Positions 36,011 through 49,276 of a stretch of DNA of 64,000 bases are shown here, piece by piece; the first letter of the stretch is position 1; every line of letters begins with the position of its first letter. Source of the stretch: Spirodela intermedia (lineage: Eukaryota; Streptophyta; Magnoliopsida; Alismatales; Araceae); contig LR746275.1 in the NCBI GenBank assembly GCA_902729315.2, forward strand, positions 870,501-934,500, in the 5' to 3' direction. The position numbers were made by a program, and so were the translations under genes. The notes below the pieces were generated by a model. It did no database searches, was not told the origin of the DNA, and saw nothing but the letters and a program-made list of their open reading frames with translations.

Positions 36011-39000
36011 GTACTAAAAAGGATGAATTAATTTTTTAAATGTTGACATATATTTCAACTCAATTTATGAACTTTATATATTGTTATGTGATCATTCTGA
36101 TTTTTCTCACCCTCACTCCTAGTGATGATGGATGTAAAAATTTTATATTAGTTCACCATTCTATGGGCTACATCTAGTACTAGAGATCTTCCTTCTAAAT
36201 TTTTATTATTTCTCAATGAAAATAGAATTGATTTCACTCACTCAACTCTCCCAACATAATTATTTGATCGTGAAAAATATCTCACTCCACATAGACAATT
36301 ACTAACTCACAACACCACATGTTTAAGTGTTTGTATACTTCTCCTAAGAGAACAACATCTTCTAGTAAAATATGACTCTCAACACATCATACCATAGCCA
36401 AACCCTTTCTCCACTCACCACCTAAGTTATCTTAGGGCCTAATGGAGAAAGTTGATTTTCAGTACAATTGAATGATTATTCCTTACCACAGATCATCAAG
36501 AATGATATTATTTTAATTCTTTCTTTGAAGGACATAGTTGTTTTGTTGTGAATGATTTAATAGAATATTCTTCTAAGCTTGTATGAATGATGTTGACGTA
36601 GACTATTAGTAAACTTCTCCATTAGGCCCTCTACTTAAACTTCAAGTGGATTTATATCATATTAGTATTTGAAAATGGTCATATGAATTTGAACATCTTC
36701 TCATTGCTTTGTTAATGTTTCAATGACCTCAATTATTTTTTACATCTAAAATGTCTACTTTGGTGATAGCTTTTCACAATATCTTCTACAGAGATTTACA
36801 TCTCATTGATAAATATTTCTTCTTTCAATGTCTTACTCATAATAGATCATTTGATTAGTCTTTAGTCTGCATCTTATGTTGACATGTTACTATCAAGAAT
36901 CCAAACTTCTAACTATTAATTATACTTCTACTTAGATCTTCTAGTAAGTAGATGTAATGCCATTAATATGATATATGGAGATAACTAATCAATGGATGTA
37001 CTTCTCTTTAGGGTCAAGCTAAAATATTATCATTTAATATGTCATTTAGTCCATGTACTTTAGTTACGTATTTTCATCTAGAGCATGAGAGGCTGACCTT
37101 GACTCTTCATTTATTTCAAAACACATAGGTATCTCACATATGGTCTTCAAAACTTTTGTTTAGAGATACATGTAAGTTGAACAATTGATCTTTCACTTGA
37201 TGTTAGATTCAAGCTTGGTCATTTTACTTTGTCATTTTTTTTACATAAAATTCTAATGTGTCATCATATAAGTTATGTGGTGATTACCTTTTACATTTTG
37301 TATGAACGGTACAGCTTAGCTGCCTTGAGTTCAAGTATTATTTTAGTCATTGATTATATATTTTGTGTTAGATACTTTGAACAGCTTTTCATATGTCATT
37401 ATAGTGCTCTAAATTTAAATTTTGTTCATGCTTTAATTTGAATAATTTAGCCATTTTTTTTTCTCCTTCTACATACTTCATGCATTTGAATCTGATGTAT
37501 GCCATAATGTATCTTTGATTTTTTAGATATTTTCATATTGACAGTTCATTCTTCACATTGCTTAGGTGTTTGTTCAAATCTCGCTGGTGACTTCAATTTT
37601 TTGGAATATTCGTTAAACTTTGTCACATACTTATAAAAATAATCATGGTACATACATATTTCTATCACATACTTTGTGATAGAAATAACTGTGATACAAA
37701 TTACCTCATTTAAAAATAACCTATAAATAAATTTTCTACTATTTGTGTCAAAACGCACTACATATATTAACATCGGGGGCATCCATACTCTTGAACTAGT
37801 GGACTCTTTCTGCCCACCTAGCTGAGGAACCAGCCATGGCACATAGTCACTAAGACAGCCCAATTTCACTCTATATGCTCTTAACTTAGGGAGATGGATG
37901 GGGCAACCCAAATTAGTGACAGATGGAGCCACATTACTCACACATATGGAAGTACATATCTTCTAAGGTGAGGAGCCAACTTAGCCATTATACTAACTAG
38001 GGTTTTATTTCAATGTGAATCAAATTCCTAAAGAGTAAAAATTCAAACAATCATTATGAAGATGAAAGTCAAAGCTCTCAATGGACTCCATATGGGTAGT
38101 TAATTACTAACTCATTTTTAAAACTCTTACTTTGGAGATCTTTATCAAAAATTTTCCAATCTCAAATAGACTAGTTAGTATATTAATGTATATTCACTCA
38201 AGAGTTATTAATAATTTTATTTATACAACTTCAACTCACAAACTCAATTTACCTATTGATAGAATATTGAAGTACATTATATTTTAAGTGATGAGTCCTC
38301 AATCTATGATTATAGCAAATATTTAGCAGTCAATGTAGAATTACAAGGTGATGAACTCAAATTGGAGGTTAAATATGTCATTATGATGCAACTAAGTCCA
38401 TGTAAATAATATTTATAAAACTCACTCTTCTATTTAAGATAATTAATGGTCGATCCTCAAATAGCATGCAATGAGAGTAACAATTCTACTTATTTTATTT
38501 CTTATATATATATATCTATGTTTGAGATTGTGAAGGACAAAATTAAATATAAAACGGGTGAAGACAAGAGTTATGGAAAGTGTGCCAAAGGGGAGAGAAT
38601 GAATTTAATACAATAGAATGATAGAATAAATGATAAAATTAGTTTGAATTAAAAGTTAATTTATCTATGGAGAGGATTACAAAGATGACATAAATATGGA
38701 TCTTATACAAATCTCATTGTGCACTAGTCTTAGGCCAAATAATGCTTGATCCGTGACGATCTTGATGGGCTTCAAATAATCTCTTCTTCACAATAATCAT
38801 GGGCATGAGAATGTCATTGACCAAGCCTTAATTTTTCTCTTATTTCCTTCAATTAGTCACTATTAGAGAGAAAGTCAAAAAGCTCCCTCCAACAAAGGGG
38901 CAAGATGCTTTAATCTTCTTGAGAATTAGGCCCCTCCAATAGACGGTTATGATTAATAACTGACTTACTTAGTAGAAAATCTAAATTTTTTCATAAGTAC

Positions 39001-39155
39001 AGCACTCTAATCCTTCACTTAATCACATCTTAAGGCACCCTAAGATGGGCCATCCTAGATTTCATCTCTTGATAGCCCTTTTAGGTCCAAATGAGCTAAG
39101 CCAAGGTGATGCCCTCTCTTGGGCTCATAAATATATTAGGCCAGCCCTCTCCATT
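36011..39155. other. AT-rich stretch, probable transposon debris
   Basis: No gene recognised. A minus-strand open frame at 37546-37941 has a GC-balanced core of unknown nature (about 37780-37940). A 25-bp motif (tcatggccttgagatgaag) occurs twice, at 39156 and 39208, at the edge of the next retroelement. Confidence 0.45.
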
Positions 39156-39182
39156 TCATGGCCTTGAGATGAAGAAAATATA

Positions 39183-39596
39183 TTAATCAACAGCTAAGAA
39201 AATATATTCATGGCCTTGAGATGAAGGAAAGGGTTTGATAAAATTAGTGTCCCAAACATCAAAAATTTCAACAAAACTTACTAATTTTAAAGGCATTGTA
39301 TTTCTTTTTTGAATATTAATGACAGCTTGCCATTTAATACATTGCCTATAAAATGTGTGAGCATCTTTAAATAAAGATGGCCAATAGAAACCACATTTCA
39401 AAAATTTTGCTGCTATTTTCTTGCCTACGAAATGACCCCCACATCTACAAGAATGACAATATTCTAAAATTTGAAATTCTTCTTCTTCAGGAATGTGTCT
39501 TTGTAAAATTTTATCTGAACCTAGATGAAATAAATTAGATGCCAGTGAAGAATCATTCACATTCATCCTTTTGCCAATGTGATGGGATTTTGTCAA
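39183..39596 (-). pseudogene. Athila integrase N-terminal part (inverted element)
   Basis: The 137-residue frame starts within the link after RNase H, passes an HHCC-like zinc region (EYCHSCRCGGHFVGKK, then FYRQCIKWQ) and reaches the first strands of the catalytic core. The second Cys of the CxxC pair is Trp (CIKW), so the finger is damaged. This is the only integrase sequence of Athila type in the window. Confidence 0.75.
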
Positions 39597-42500
39597 TTGC
39601 TAAATAATTAACTATGTGTGTATACCATGGTGTGAGCTTATTATGCAATGCAAGAATATGTTGATCAGGAAATAAATCATTTAATTCAACCTTTTCTTGT
39701 CCTTCAATTCTAGACAAATGATCAGCTACTAAATTTTCTACACCTTTCTTGTCTCAAATCTCTAAGTTAAATTCTTATAATAATAAAATCCATCTAAGTA
39801 GATATGGTTTGGTTTCCTTCTTAGTCAACAAATATTTTAAAGTTGTGTGATTTGAATATACAATAACTTTAGATCCGAAGATATAAGATCTAAATTTTTC
39901 TAAGGCAAAAACCATTGTAAGTAATTCTTTTTCCATAGTGGTATAATTTATTTGTGCATCAGAAATTTTTCTACTTGCATAATAAATTACCATGAGTTTC
40001 TTATTAATTTGTTGTCCTAAAATACCACCCAATGGATGATTTGAAGCATCACACATGATTTCAAGAAGAATTGACCAAGTGGTGATTGTAAAATAGGTGC
40101 CTTGGTCAATGCATTCTTAAGTATAGAGAAAGCTTCTAAACATGCTTCATCAAAATCAAAAGTGATATCTTTAGCAAGTAAGGTTGTAATAGATCTAGTA
40201 ATTTTTGAAAAATCCTTGATAAATCATTTATAGAAACCAGCATGTCCTAGAAATGATCTAATTTGACAAACAAAAGTAGGTGAAGGTAAATTAATAGTAG
40301 AATCAATTTTTGCTCTATCTACTTTTATTCATCTTTTACACGCAATGTCCTAAAATAATACTTTCTCTAACCATGAAATGACTTTTCTCCCAAATAAGAA
40401 CTTTCTCTTAAGTACTTTCTTAAGATTATTTAGACATTTATCAAATGAATCACCAAATATTGAAAAGTATCCATGAAAACTTCTAGAAAGTCACCAATCA
40501 TTTTAGTAAATATAGACATCATGCATCTCTGAAATGTCGCAAGTGCATGACATAAACCAAAGGGCATGTGTTTAAATGCATATGTTCCAAATGGACATGT
40601 GAATGTTGTTTTCTCTTGTTCTAGAAATATTTTTATTTAATTATATCCTAAAAATCCATCTAAGAAACAAAAATATTTTTTCCCTACAAGTCTTTTTAGA
40701 ATTTGATCAATAAATGGCAAAGGTAAATAATCTTTTTTTTTCACTGCATTAAGCTTGCAGTAATCAATGCATACTCTCCATCCTGTGGTGAGCCTTGTTT
40801 GTAATTCTTCCCCTTTTTTATTTTTGATCACCGTCAATTCAGCTTTCTTTGGGATTACTTTGTTAGACTGAGCCACTGAATATTAGAAATAGGGTAAATA
40901 ATATCAGCATCTAACTATTTAATAATTTCCTTCTTTACCACTTCTTTCATGTTTGGGTTCAGCCTACGTTGCATTTCTCTTGATGGTTTTGAATTATCTT
41001 CTATATATATTCTATGCATGTAAATTGATAGGCCAATCCCCTTGAGATCAATCATCATCCACCCTATTGCTTTCTTATGTTCTTGTAAAACCTCTAATAT
41101 TTTCTTTTACTGTTTAACAGTCAGTAAGGTAGAGATAATCAGAGGTAAGGTTTGGTTTGGTCCAAGAAAAACATATTTCAATAAATGAGGAAGCGGTTAT
41201 AATTCTAAACCTGGGGGATTCTCTAAAGATGATCCTATAAATGTTATGGTCTAGTGACTCTTTCCCATAATATTTTTGATCTAATACATGAACATGAAAT
41301 GGAATAACTAATTGATCAACTTGCTGAACATAATTCATTTCTTCTATGCATAAATCAATTACATCAATATCTTCATAATTACCACTATCTTCATGTAGAA
41401 ATCTTGAACTTTTAAAAACATTTAAAGAGATGTTTTGACCCTCAGATTTTATATTTATAATCCTATTTTGGCAATCAATATTCGTTTTGGCTATGGCAAG
41501 AAATGGGAGTCCTAATATGATTGGTGTATGAGTAAGATCATCTAAAATAGGAATATCTAAAATCAGAAAATCTACTAAAAATCAAAATCCTTTAACATGG
41601 ATAATGACATCTTCTAGGAGACCCCTAGGTGTTTTAATAAATCTATCAGCTAGTTGAAGTTCTACTAAAGTTGGTTTTTAGTTTGCCTAATTCGAAATTT
41701 TCAAAATAGCCAAAGGTAATAAATTAAGACTTGCTCCCAAATCTAAGAGCACATTTCTAAATGTAGTTTCACCCACTTTACATGAGATGTGAGGTGCTCC
41801 TAGATCCTTACATTACCTAGGCAAAGAATGAGAAATAATGACACTAGTCTCTTCGGATAAAGATATTTTCTGAGGTGACCTACAAGTTGTGCATAATTCT
41901 TTTAAAAATTTTGCATATGCAGAGATATGTTTAATTGCATCTATCAAAGGAATAGATATATGAACATGTTTAAATATTTCCATAAGCTCTTCATTAGGTT
42001 CAGCTCTTTTCCTAAGTTTTGGTTCTAATGCCTTAGGAAAGGGGACTGTTTTTCTAAGTTCATCTTGCTCTGAGAAAATGGGAATGGGTGATACATCTAT
42101 TTTTTCTTCTTTTGATTCTTTTTTTTCTTCCTCTATATTCTTATCATCAGAAAATAAACTATCATGATCATTATCATCATCATTCAACACTTCATCATCA
42201 TGAGCTTATTTTTCTAAAAATTCTAGTGCATATAGATCTTTGAGTTACTTTCCACTTTTCAAAGTGGTCACTACTTCATCATCTATTTTCAAAACCTTAA
42301 GATGTAGATGGTTTATGGCTATTAGAAGGTTGATTTCATGGGTTCATGATGGCTTGACTAGGAAGATGACCTGTTTTATGTTTTGAATGGGCCAAGGCTA
42401 ACTTATCAATCTCTTTTTTCTAACCTAAGAGTTGTTTGTTAGTTTTCTTGCCTAATTGTTTCCATCATCTACATCATAGATATATTTGTTTCTTGAAATT

Positions 42501-43251
42501 ATTGCATCACTTGTCCCATAAATTGTTGCATCGAATTTAAATTCATATCAGATTGATTTTCATATAAATTAGGATATTGTTGGTCAAAATTGAGGATTAA
42601 ACTTGAAGAAGAAGGGATGAAATTTTGGGCTGGTGGCTGAAGAGTACCTTATTAGAAATTATGAGTACTTTACTAAAAAAAAGGCTTAACATTATATTGT
42701 GCTTGATGAGGTCTAAATGTATAATTAGGTCTAAGAAATGATTGAGAATTCATAACATGATTTTAAAATTTTTAAAATTATTCTGATTTTTCTGAGGATT
42801 TGATTGATTTCTATGATCATGAAGTGCATGTGCATGCTCTTGATCTAAACTAGGACATTGAGATTCATAATGATCAGTCCTACCACATGATGAACATCTA
42901 GAATATGAATGTTGTGCAGACTATGTAGGTTCGTTTTTATGCAACAAATGATCATATAGAACATTCAACTTTTGATGAACCTCACTAACTTCATTTCTAA
43001 CATCTAATATATCATGATTTCTAACCTCAAACATTCTTCTTTTATTTTCATCATTGCTGCAATCATATAAAGCAAAAGATTCACATTCAGCTAAATTCTC
43101 ACACAAATTTTCATATACCTTATAAATTTCTTCCTCATCCCTTCTCATGAATATGCTTCCACATGCTGCATCTATAGTGCTCTTATGATGTTCAGATACA
43201 TCACCATAAAATATATGATTTTATTTTCATTTGACAATTCCATAATATGGA

Positions 43252-44906
43252 TGATAAGTCTTCATTATTGTGAATTAATAATTAGTAAATAATATATTTT
43301 TAACATTAACTCATGATAAATAGACTTATATTTGTATTAAAGTGTGAGAAGTGATTTTTAATTGATTAACATAAATTTCTAGGTAATTATGTGATTTTAT
43401 ACGAATTTATATGATTTCTACAGTCTCAATTTTGAGATAAATGAGGAAAAAGAAATTAAAAAAAAAAGCAAAATGAGAGAGACCCATTTGCTAGCCGACC
43501 CCACAAGCAGGTCAAAAGCATAGTCAGGAGTAGTTGCGAGCAGGGACTCGAGTGGCTTAGACCGATAAGGGCACGTGTGCGTCACCCCCCTTTCACGTCA
43601 CCAGTGGTTAGTCGACTGTGGAGCAAAGAGTGGTTGTATACGCACGAGGAAGGGGCTTGATCAAAAATGTAATATTATTATATAATCACCAGACACTTCA
43701 CCGCATAAGCGATGTGGGACTAAACCCACGTCACCTTCCCTAGAAAGGGCAGGCAACCGGCATAGGTTCGAATCCTCTTAGAGCCAAAACTCATATTTTT
43801 TTTATCTAATTATCACGACTTTCCTACAGATCGTCAGTGAAGGATTAAGCAACCAGAATCGCTAGATCATCGGCGAAAATCTAGTCAACGCAATTTGCGG
43901 AGTATTGTTACTAAAATTATTGAACGATTCGTGATAAAAGGATTACAAATTTATCAAGTAAAGTATCTTCAATCGATCGACAAACACGCCGTCATCGGGA
44001 AGAGGACGATCTGCCGAGAGATGAGTCGTCACCTCTTGAGAGCATACCAAATGCAATGAAAAGCCTCTTCTTGCTGTACAGACCTAAGGATGAAGCTCTC
44101 TAACATGCACCCCAGTTCTATTCAACTCTTCTCTGTCGGGTGATAGCTGCCAAGGAGCCACAAAGTCGCCGTTTTTCTACTCTGCTGGGTGACAGCCACT
44201 GGAGATGATTTAATGACCCATTTCATTGATCTCAAAACTTTGCAAAGAGATCTAAAAATTACCCACATTGTCCTTGTCCAAGGAGAACTTTTGAGGCCAT
44301 AGACACTATACAACTATCATCCGGAATGTTTAGAATTTCGGTGCATCGTCAACGCATTGCCGCCACAATGCTGGAACTTTGTTTTCCTACTTTCAACTTA
44401 CTTTTCACTTCGTTTAGTGATAATTTGTGTGATTTAAGTTTATCAACATATCTTCCAGATCTTAATTCATATAATTTGTTCAATTAAGATTCTTCCAGCT
44501 TTTATAGATCTTAATTTTATTAATTAAATCATCTATAATCACTTATATAAGAATCGCTAGGTGGAACTCTATTTTTGCCCAATTCACATTCACCAAGTGT
44601 TGATGTCATCTTGACGTCCGCACCCTTATTTCCCTTTTTCATGAATTTTAAATATATTTCCTTTTCATTTCTTAGTATAATATTCATATAAAATAATATC
44701 CTTTGAGAACAATTCTGAATAATTACCAGATATTATATTACATCCTTGTGATCGACCAAGAAAATTACTGCTTTTTTTGGAAGTTTTATTAAATTATAAT
44801 TGATATATTTGTTCAAAAATACTTCTAAATATCTAAAAATTTATATTTTTTAGTTTTATAAATTTTATATTTGCATGATTTACTATACAACGACTAAGTC
44901 ATGTCA
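43252..44906 (+). mobile_element. Solo LTR of the first Athila family inside the inverted element's gag
   Basis: Starts TGATAAGTCTTCATTATTGTG and ends AAGTCATGTCA, about 1655 bp. It aligns with the LTRs at 26317, 33999, 46567 and 51940 and has no internal region attached. The gag frame of the inverted element ends at one side and resumes on the other. Flanking bases are atgga and atagg, which do not form a clean target duplication. Confidence 0.8.
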
Positions 44907-45744
44907 ATAGGCATCTCTTTTGAAGCTCTTTGAATCTTCCCCAAGATTTATAAAATACTTCTCTGATTTTTTAATAAATTAGAGAATGACTTTTTGCATG
45001 AAATAAGTCTTCCTAATGGGATAGAATTTTCTCGAAAATGCTTACTCTACTTCTAACCAGGTGGTGATCTCATATGGTAATGATGTGGGTCAATCTTTAA
45101 CTTTATCATGTAATGAATATGAGAAGATACATAACCTAAGTGCATCTTGAGGAATATTAGGAATATGAATAAATTCACATGCAGTTGAAAATGGAAGAAT
45201 ATGCTGATGTGGTTCTTCATTAGCTAACCCACAAATATCAAAATGGGCATTTGGCAAAATAAGAGGTCTAACTTGGAAAGTAAGTCCATTTAAATCAAGT
45301 GTATAATAATCACACATAGGTTAATCAGCCTTTAATCTCAATGATTTTGTATTCAAAAATAGAAAAATATTCGTTATTTGCAGAATGTCTGAAACATGAA
45401 TATGTTGAGATTTGACTGTGAAAATCAATAGAAAACAAATTGAAAATAATCTTAGCTTAATCTCATATGAGTTTAAGAGGATTCAAAGGAAGAATTAAGA
45501 TCATTAATCAAGTTTTGAATTAGTTCTACTCATTTCAATTGAAACGCGCATGAAACGAAAAGAACTTACCATAAAATGTAAATAAATGACAAAAGCAAGT
45601 AAGTAAATGCTGAAAATAGGAAATAAATCATTCCCAAATTTAATCTACCTCCTAGGCAACTAGAGACACTAGTGTGGTGGCTTGATTTTGTCTAAATGGG
45701 CTACACCGCATCGAAAGTTACAAAAGTATCATCTAGAAGTGTTG

Positions 45745-46566
45745 TACCACTTGCCGAAGAGATCTACCAAAAGAGGGTCGACCACACTCTCATCATCATC
45801 TGGGAGAAGGAAAGAGTTGACCACTAACTAGAGGCCTTGAGTGTAGTTAGAGGAGGAAAGAAGCTTGCCGATCATCAAAGACGTCAATCGCACGAAAGAA
45901 GGGAAGAATGGATTACTATATTTGTGACTACCATCAAAATTTTAAAGATAATTGATAATATCTATTTTACTAGATAATAATAGATTATTGTCTTTTTATC
46001 CCTAATGGTGATATGTGTGAGAACTTAAGTTCTCGATATCATGGCACTTCAAGAGCCACTAGATCAAATGAGCTTGGTACATGACGCACTAAGCAATGTA
46101 GAATCAACCCACCACGAATTGCTATCGATCGAGAATTTAAGTTCTTGGTACCGTGGCACCTCCATAGATGTTAAATCATCCTTTAAGGCCACATGCATGC
46201 TAAGTGGCATTGGATTCACGAACTCTCGATGGATTGCTTTACACATCTGCTATTGTGATGGTTTGCTAGTCACAAGATTTAGCTAATTTGATGATGTGGC
46301 TCTCTACATACTATTAGATCACACCGCACTCCATATGGCTGCATTGAAATAGAGGAAAACATTTAGTCCCACATCAAAAATATATCAGACACATGTGCTG
46401 AACATAAACTAAAGCTTCTCTCTCTTAGTAGAGATTACTTCTCTCAAAATAAAATAATACCCATGACAACCTTAGGAAAAGGCAATAAGGTGGCCTGCCT
46501 TCGCACGTGCATGTGTGTATGGGCACTCCTTACCCCATGACCCATCAGCCACTAGGACATGGAAGG
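45745..46566 (+). repeat. Dispersed repeat R1, copy 2 (left part)
   Basis: Matches 45-600 of the window in order (gtcgaccacactctcatcatcatctgg, gccttgagtgtag, gagaacttaagttct, ccactagatcaaatgagcttggt). It stops at the retroelement at 46567 and the R1 family resumes at 53547. Confidence 0.65.
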
Positions 46567-48176
46567 TGATAAGTCTTCATTATCATGAGTTAATAATTAG
46601 TAAATAATATAGTTTTAGCCTTAACTCATGATAAATAGGCTTATATTTGTGTTAAAGTGTGAAAAGTGATGTTCAATTGATTAATATGAATTTTTAGGTA
46701 ATTATGTGATTTTACATGAACTTATATGATTTTTATAGTCTTACTTTTGAGATAAATAAAGAAAAAAAAATAAAAATAAGATAAAATGAGGGGGACCTGC
46801 TGGCCAGCTGGGCCCACAAGCGAGTCAGAAGCTCAGTCAAGGAGTAGCCACGAGTAAGAGCTCACGCGACTTAGATTGATAGGGGCATGTGTGCACCACT
46901 CCCTTTGCAAATCACCGGTGGCCAGCTGACTGTGGGACAAGGAGTGGTCGTACACACGAGAGAAGGAACTTTACTTAGAAATGTAACATTACTATATATT
47001 CATCAAAAAATCGGCACACAACCAATGTGGGACTAAACCCAGCACCTTCCTTAGAAGGCGTGGACAATCGATGCGGGTTCAAATCCTCCTAGAGTCAAAA
47101 GTCATATATTTCTTGTAGATCACCAGTGAAGGATTAAGGAATGAGAATCGCTGGATCATTGGCAAAAATCTCGTCAACGTGATTCACGGAGCATTACTAC
47201 TAAAATTGCTGAACAATTCACGATAAAAAGATCACAAATCCATCGAGTAAATCATCTCCAATTGATCAACGAACAAGCCGTCGTCAGGAAGAGGACGATC
47301 CGTCGAGAGACGAGTTGCCACCTCCTGAGAGCACACCAGATACAATGAAGAGTCTCCTCTTGCTGCACGGACCTGAGGATGAAGCTCCTTGACACGCGCC
47401 CCACCTCCATCTAGCTCCTCTCTGTCAAGTGACAGCCGCTAGATAGCTACAAAGTTGTTATTTTTCTACTCTGCCGGGTGACAGCCGCCTGAAACAACTC
47501 AATGACCCATTTCATTAATCTCTAGACTTTGTGAGAAGATCTAAAGATTGCCAACGTCATCTTTGTCCAAGGAGAACCTTCGAGATTGTGGACACTACAT
47601 CACAATCCTCTCGAACGCTCAAGATTCTAGTGCATCGTCGACGCATCGCCGTCGTGATACCAAAACTTTGTTTTCCTACTTTCAACTTACCTTACACTTC
47701 ATTTAGTGATAATTTTTGTGATTTTAATTTACCAAAAGATACTTCATTCAATTGCAATTCTTTCGGATTTTACAAATCTTAATTTAATTAATTAAATCAT
47801 TTTTAATCACTTACATAAGAATCATCGGGTGGAACTCTATTTCCACCCGATTTGCATTCACTGGGTGCTGACATCATGATGATGTCTACACCCTTATTTT
47901 TCTTTTTTGTGAATTTTAAATATATTTCCTTTTCATTTCCTAGTATAAAATTCATAGAAAATTGTATTCATTGAGAAAAATTCTAAATAATTACCAGATA
48001 TTATATTACATCCCTATGATTGACTTAGAAAATTACCACTATTTTTGGGAAGTTTTATTAAATTATAATTGATATATTTGTTCAGAAATACTTCAAAATA
48101 TTCAAAAAATCATATTTTTCTAGTTTTATAAATTTAATATTTTCATGATTTAATATACAACGATTGAGTGACGTCA
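46567..48176 (+). repeat. 5' LTR of the gag-only element
   Basis: 1610 bp, TGATAAGTCTTC... to GAGTGACGTCA, followed by the tRNA-Asp-like primer site (tttggtaccattgctggg). The B-box-like position reads ggttcaaatcc here. Confidence 0.9.
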
Positions 48177-48520
48177 AATTTTGGTACCATTGCTGGGATG
48201 TATTGCATAATATTTAGTATTTTTTCTATTTTTCTTTTAGAGTACACAAAAAAAATTAACTTTTATTTTATTTTCTTTTTGCTGATTTTTTTTAGAAAAA
48301 GGGAACAAAAAGAAGCAAGGAAAGGACTGGAGCATATTGAAGGAGGATAACAATTACTAAATTTTTCTCTTGAATCTATTGATTTTTATGCATGGTAGAA
48401 GATCCTTGCATCGAAGGCTAGAAAATCCTTTCATCCAAGTGACAGCTCAATAGAAGTTTTAATGATGGATTATTAGAATAATATAGAAATATAGTTGATT
48501 CTATATGTGGAAGAGCTTTT

Positions 48521-48907
48521 ATGGAGAAAGTTCTTAATGAGATTTACAGTCTTTATGAGAATTTAAGTAAAAATTCTAGAGATAAAGCTTCTTTTGAATT
48601 ATATGACAAGGATAAAAAGAGAGGAATTTATGAATTGCATCATGATGATGATTCTAAACTTAGAAATGAGGTTAATCAGATTAATCAAAGATTAGAAAAA
48701 CTTGATTTACTTATTGATAATACTAGAAAGCCTCTTAACCCTCAATTTAATTTAAATAGTACATGTCCTATGTATGGTGAAAATGATAATTTCGAATTTC
48801 AATATCATCATAGACAAGAACAAGTGCAAGTATCCCACGATTTTAGTAAAAATAGGGAATATTTTGCTAATTCTTATAATCATAATTGTGGAAATAATTT
48901 TTCTTAG
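48521..48907 (+). pseudogene. Partial Athila gag in the gag-only element
   Basis: 129 codons that closely match residues after 28883 of the first element: EIYSLYENLSKNSRDKASFE, ELHHDDDSKLRNEVNQINQR and the STCPMYGEND motif. The upstream half of gag present at 28292-28800 is missing, being cut out between the leader (48430) and a gtgacagctcaatag motif at 48440. Similarity continues past the stop to about 49230 (LEALRSNSNSK, Met/Gln-rich tract), with stops and a one-base shift. Confidence 0.85.
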
Positions 48908-49276
48908 AGAAACTCAAATAATATTCAAAATCTAGAAGCACTTAGATCTAATTCAAACTCTAAATTTTGTCCAAAATAAGACAACAGATTTTAGAAAAAT
49001 CAGCCCTCTCAAACCCAACATGATACTATAGAAATGATGCAGCAAATGAGCCAAATGATGTAACAAACTATGAGCCAAATGATGGTAACAAACTATGAAT
49101 TAAATGATGTTGTACCATAAATAAATTATAGAGGCCCTTGGGAATAAGAGAGAAGAGGGACAGCTACCTAGTCGGCCATAAAAAATCTAGAAAACTATCC
49201 AACAATAAGATTTCAGTAATGAGAGTCTAGATGGATAAATTTAGAAAAAAACTTACGAAATGAAAATATTAGGTCA

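Larger units (their letters stand above)
39183..45317 (-). mobile_element. Second Athila-type element, inverted and truncated
   Basis: Read on the minus strand: gag N-part (45317-45090, with ANEEPHQHILPF and DALRLCIFSYSLHDK), more gag down to 44907, a solo LTR insert, gag again from 43251 (EEIYKVYENLCENLAE near 43133), the pre-protease region (42190-41813), protease debris, RT (40876-40637, VCIDYCKLNAVKKKDYLPL, FCFLDGFLGYN), RNase H (40056-39775, [20 protein letters not shown]) and the integrase N-terminal zinc region (39596-39183). It ends just after the start of the integrase core (GHEYIFLAVD). The two flanking LTRs of this element were not identified. Its sequence differs clearly from the first element, so it belongs to another Athila lineage. 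Confidence 0.85.

Noticed and set aside
37546-37941. Minus-strand frame of 131 codons with a GC-balanced core
   Set aside because: No family recognised, no splice context, and it lies in transposon debris, so it is not called as a gene.
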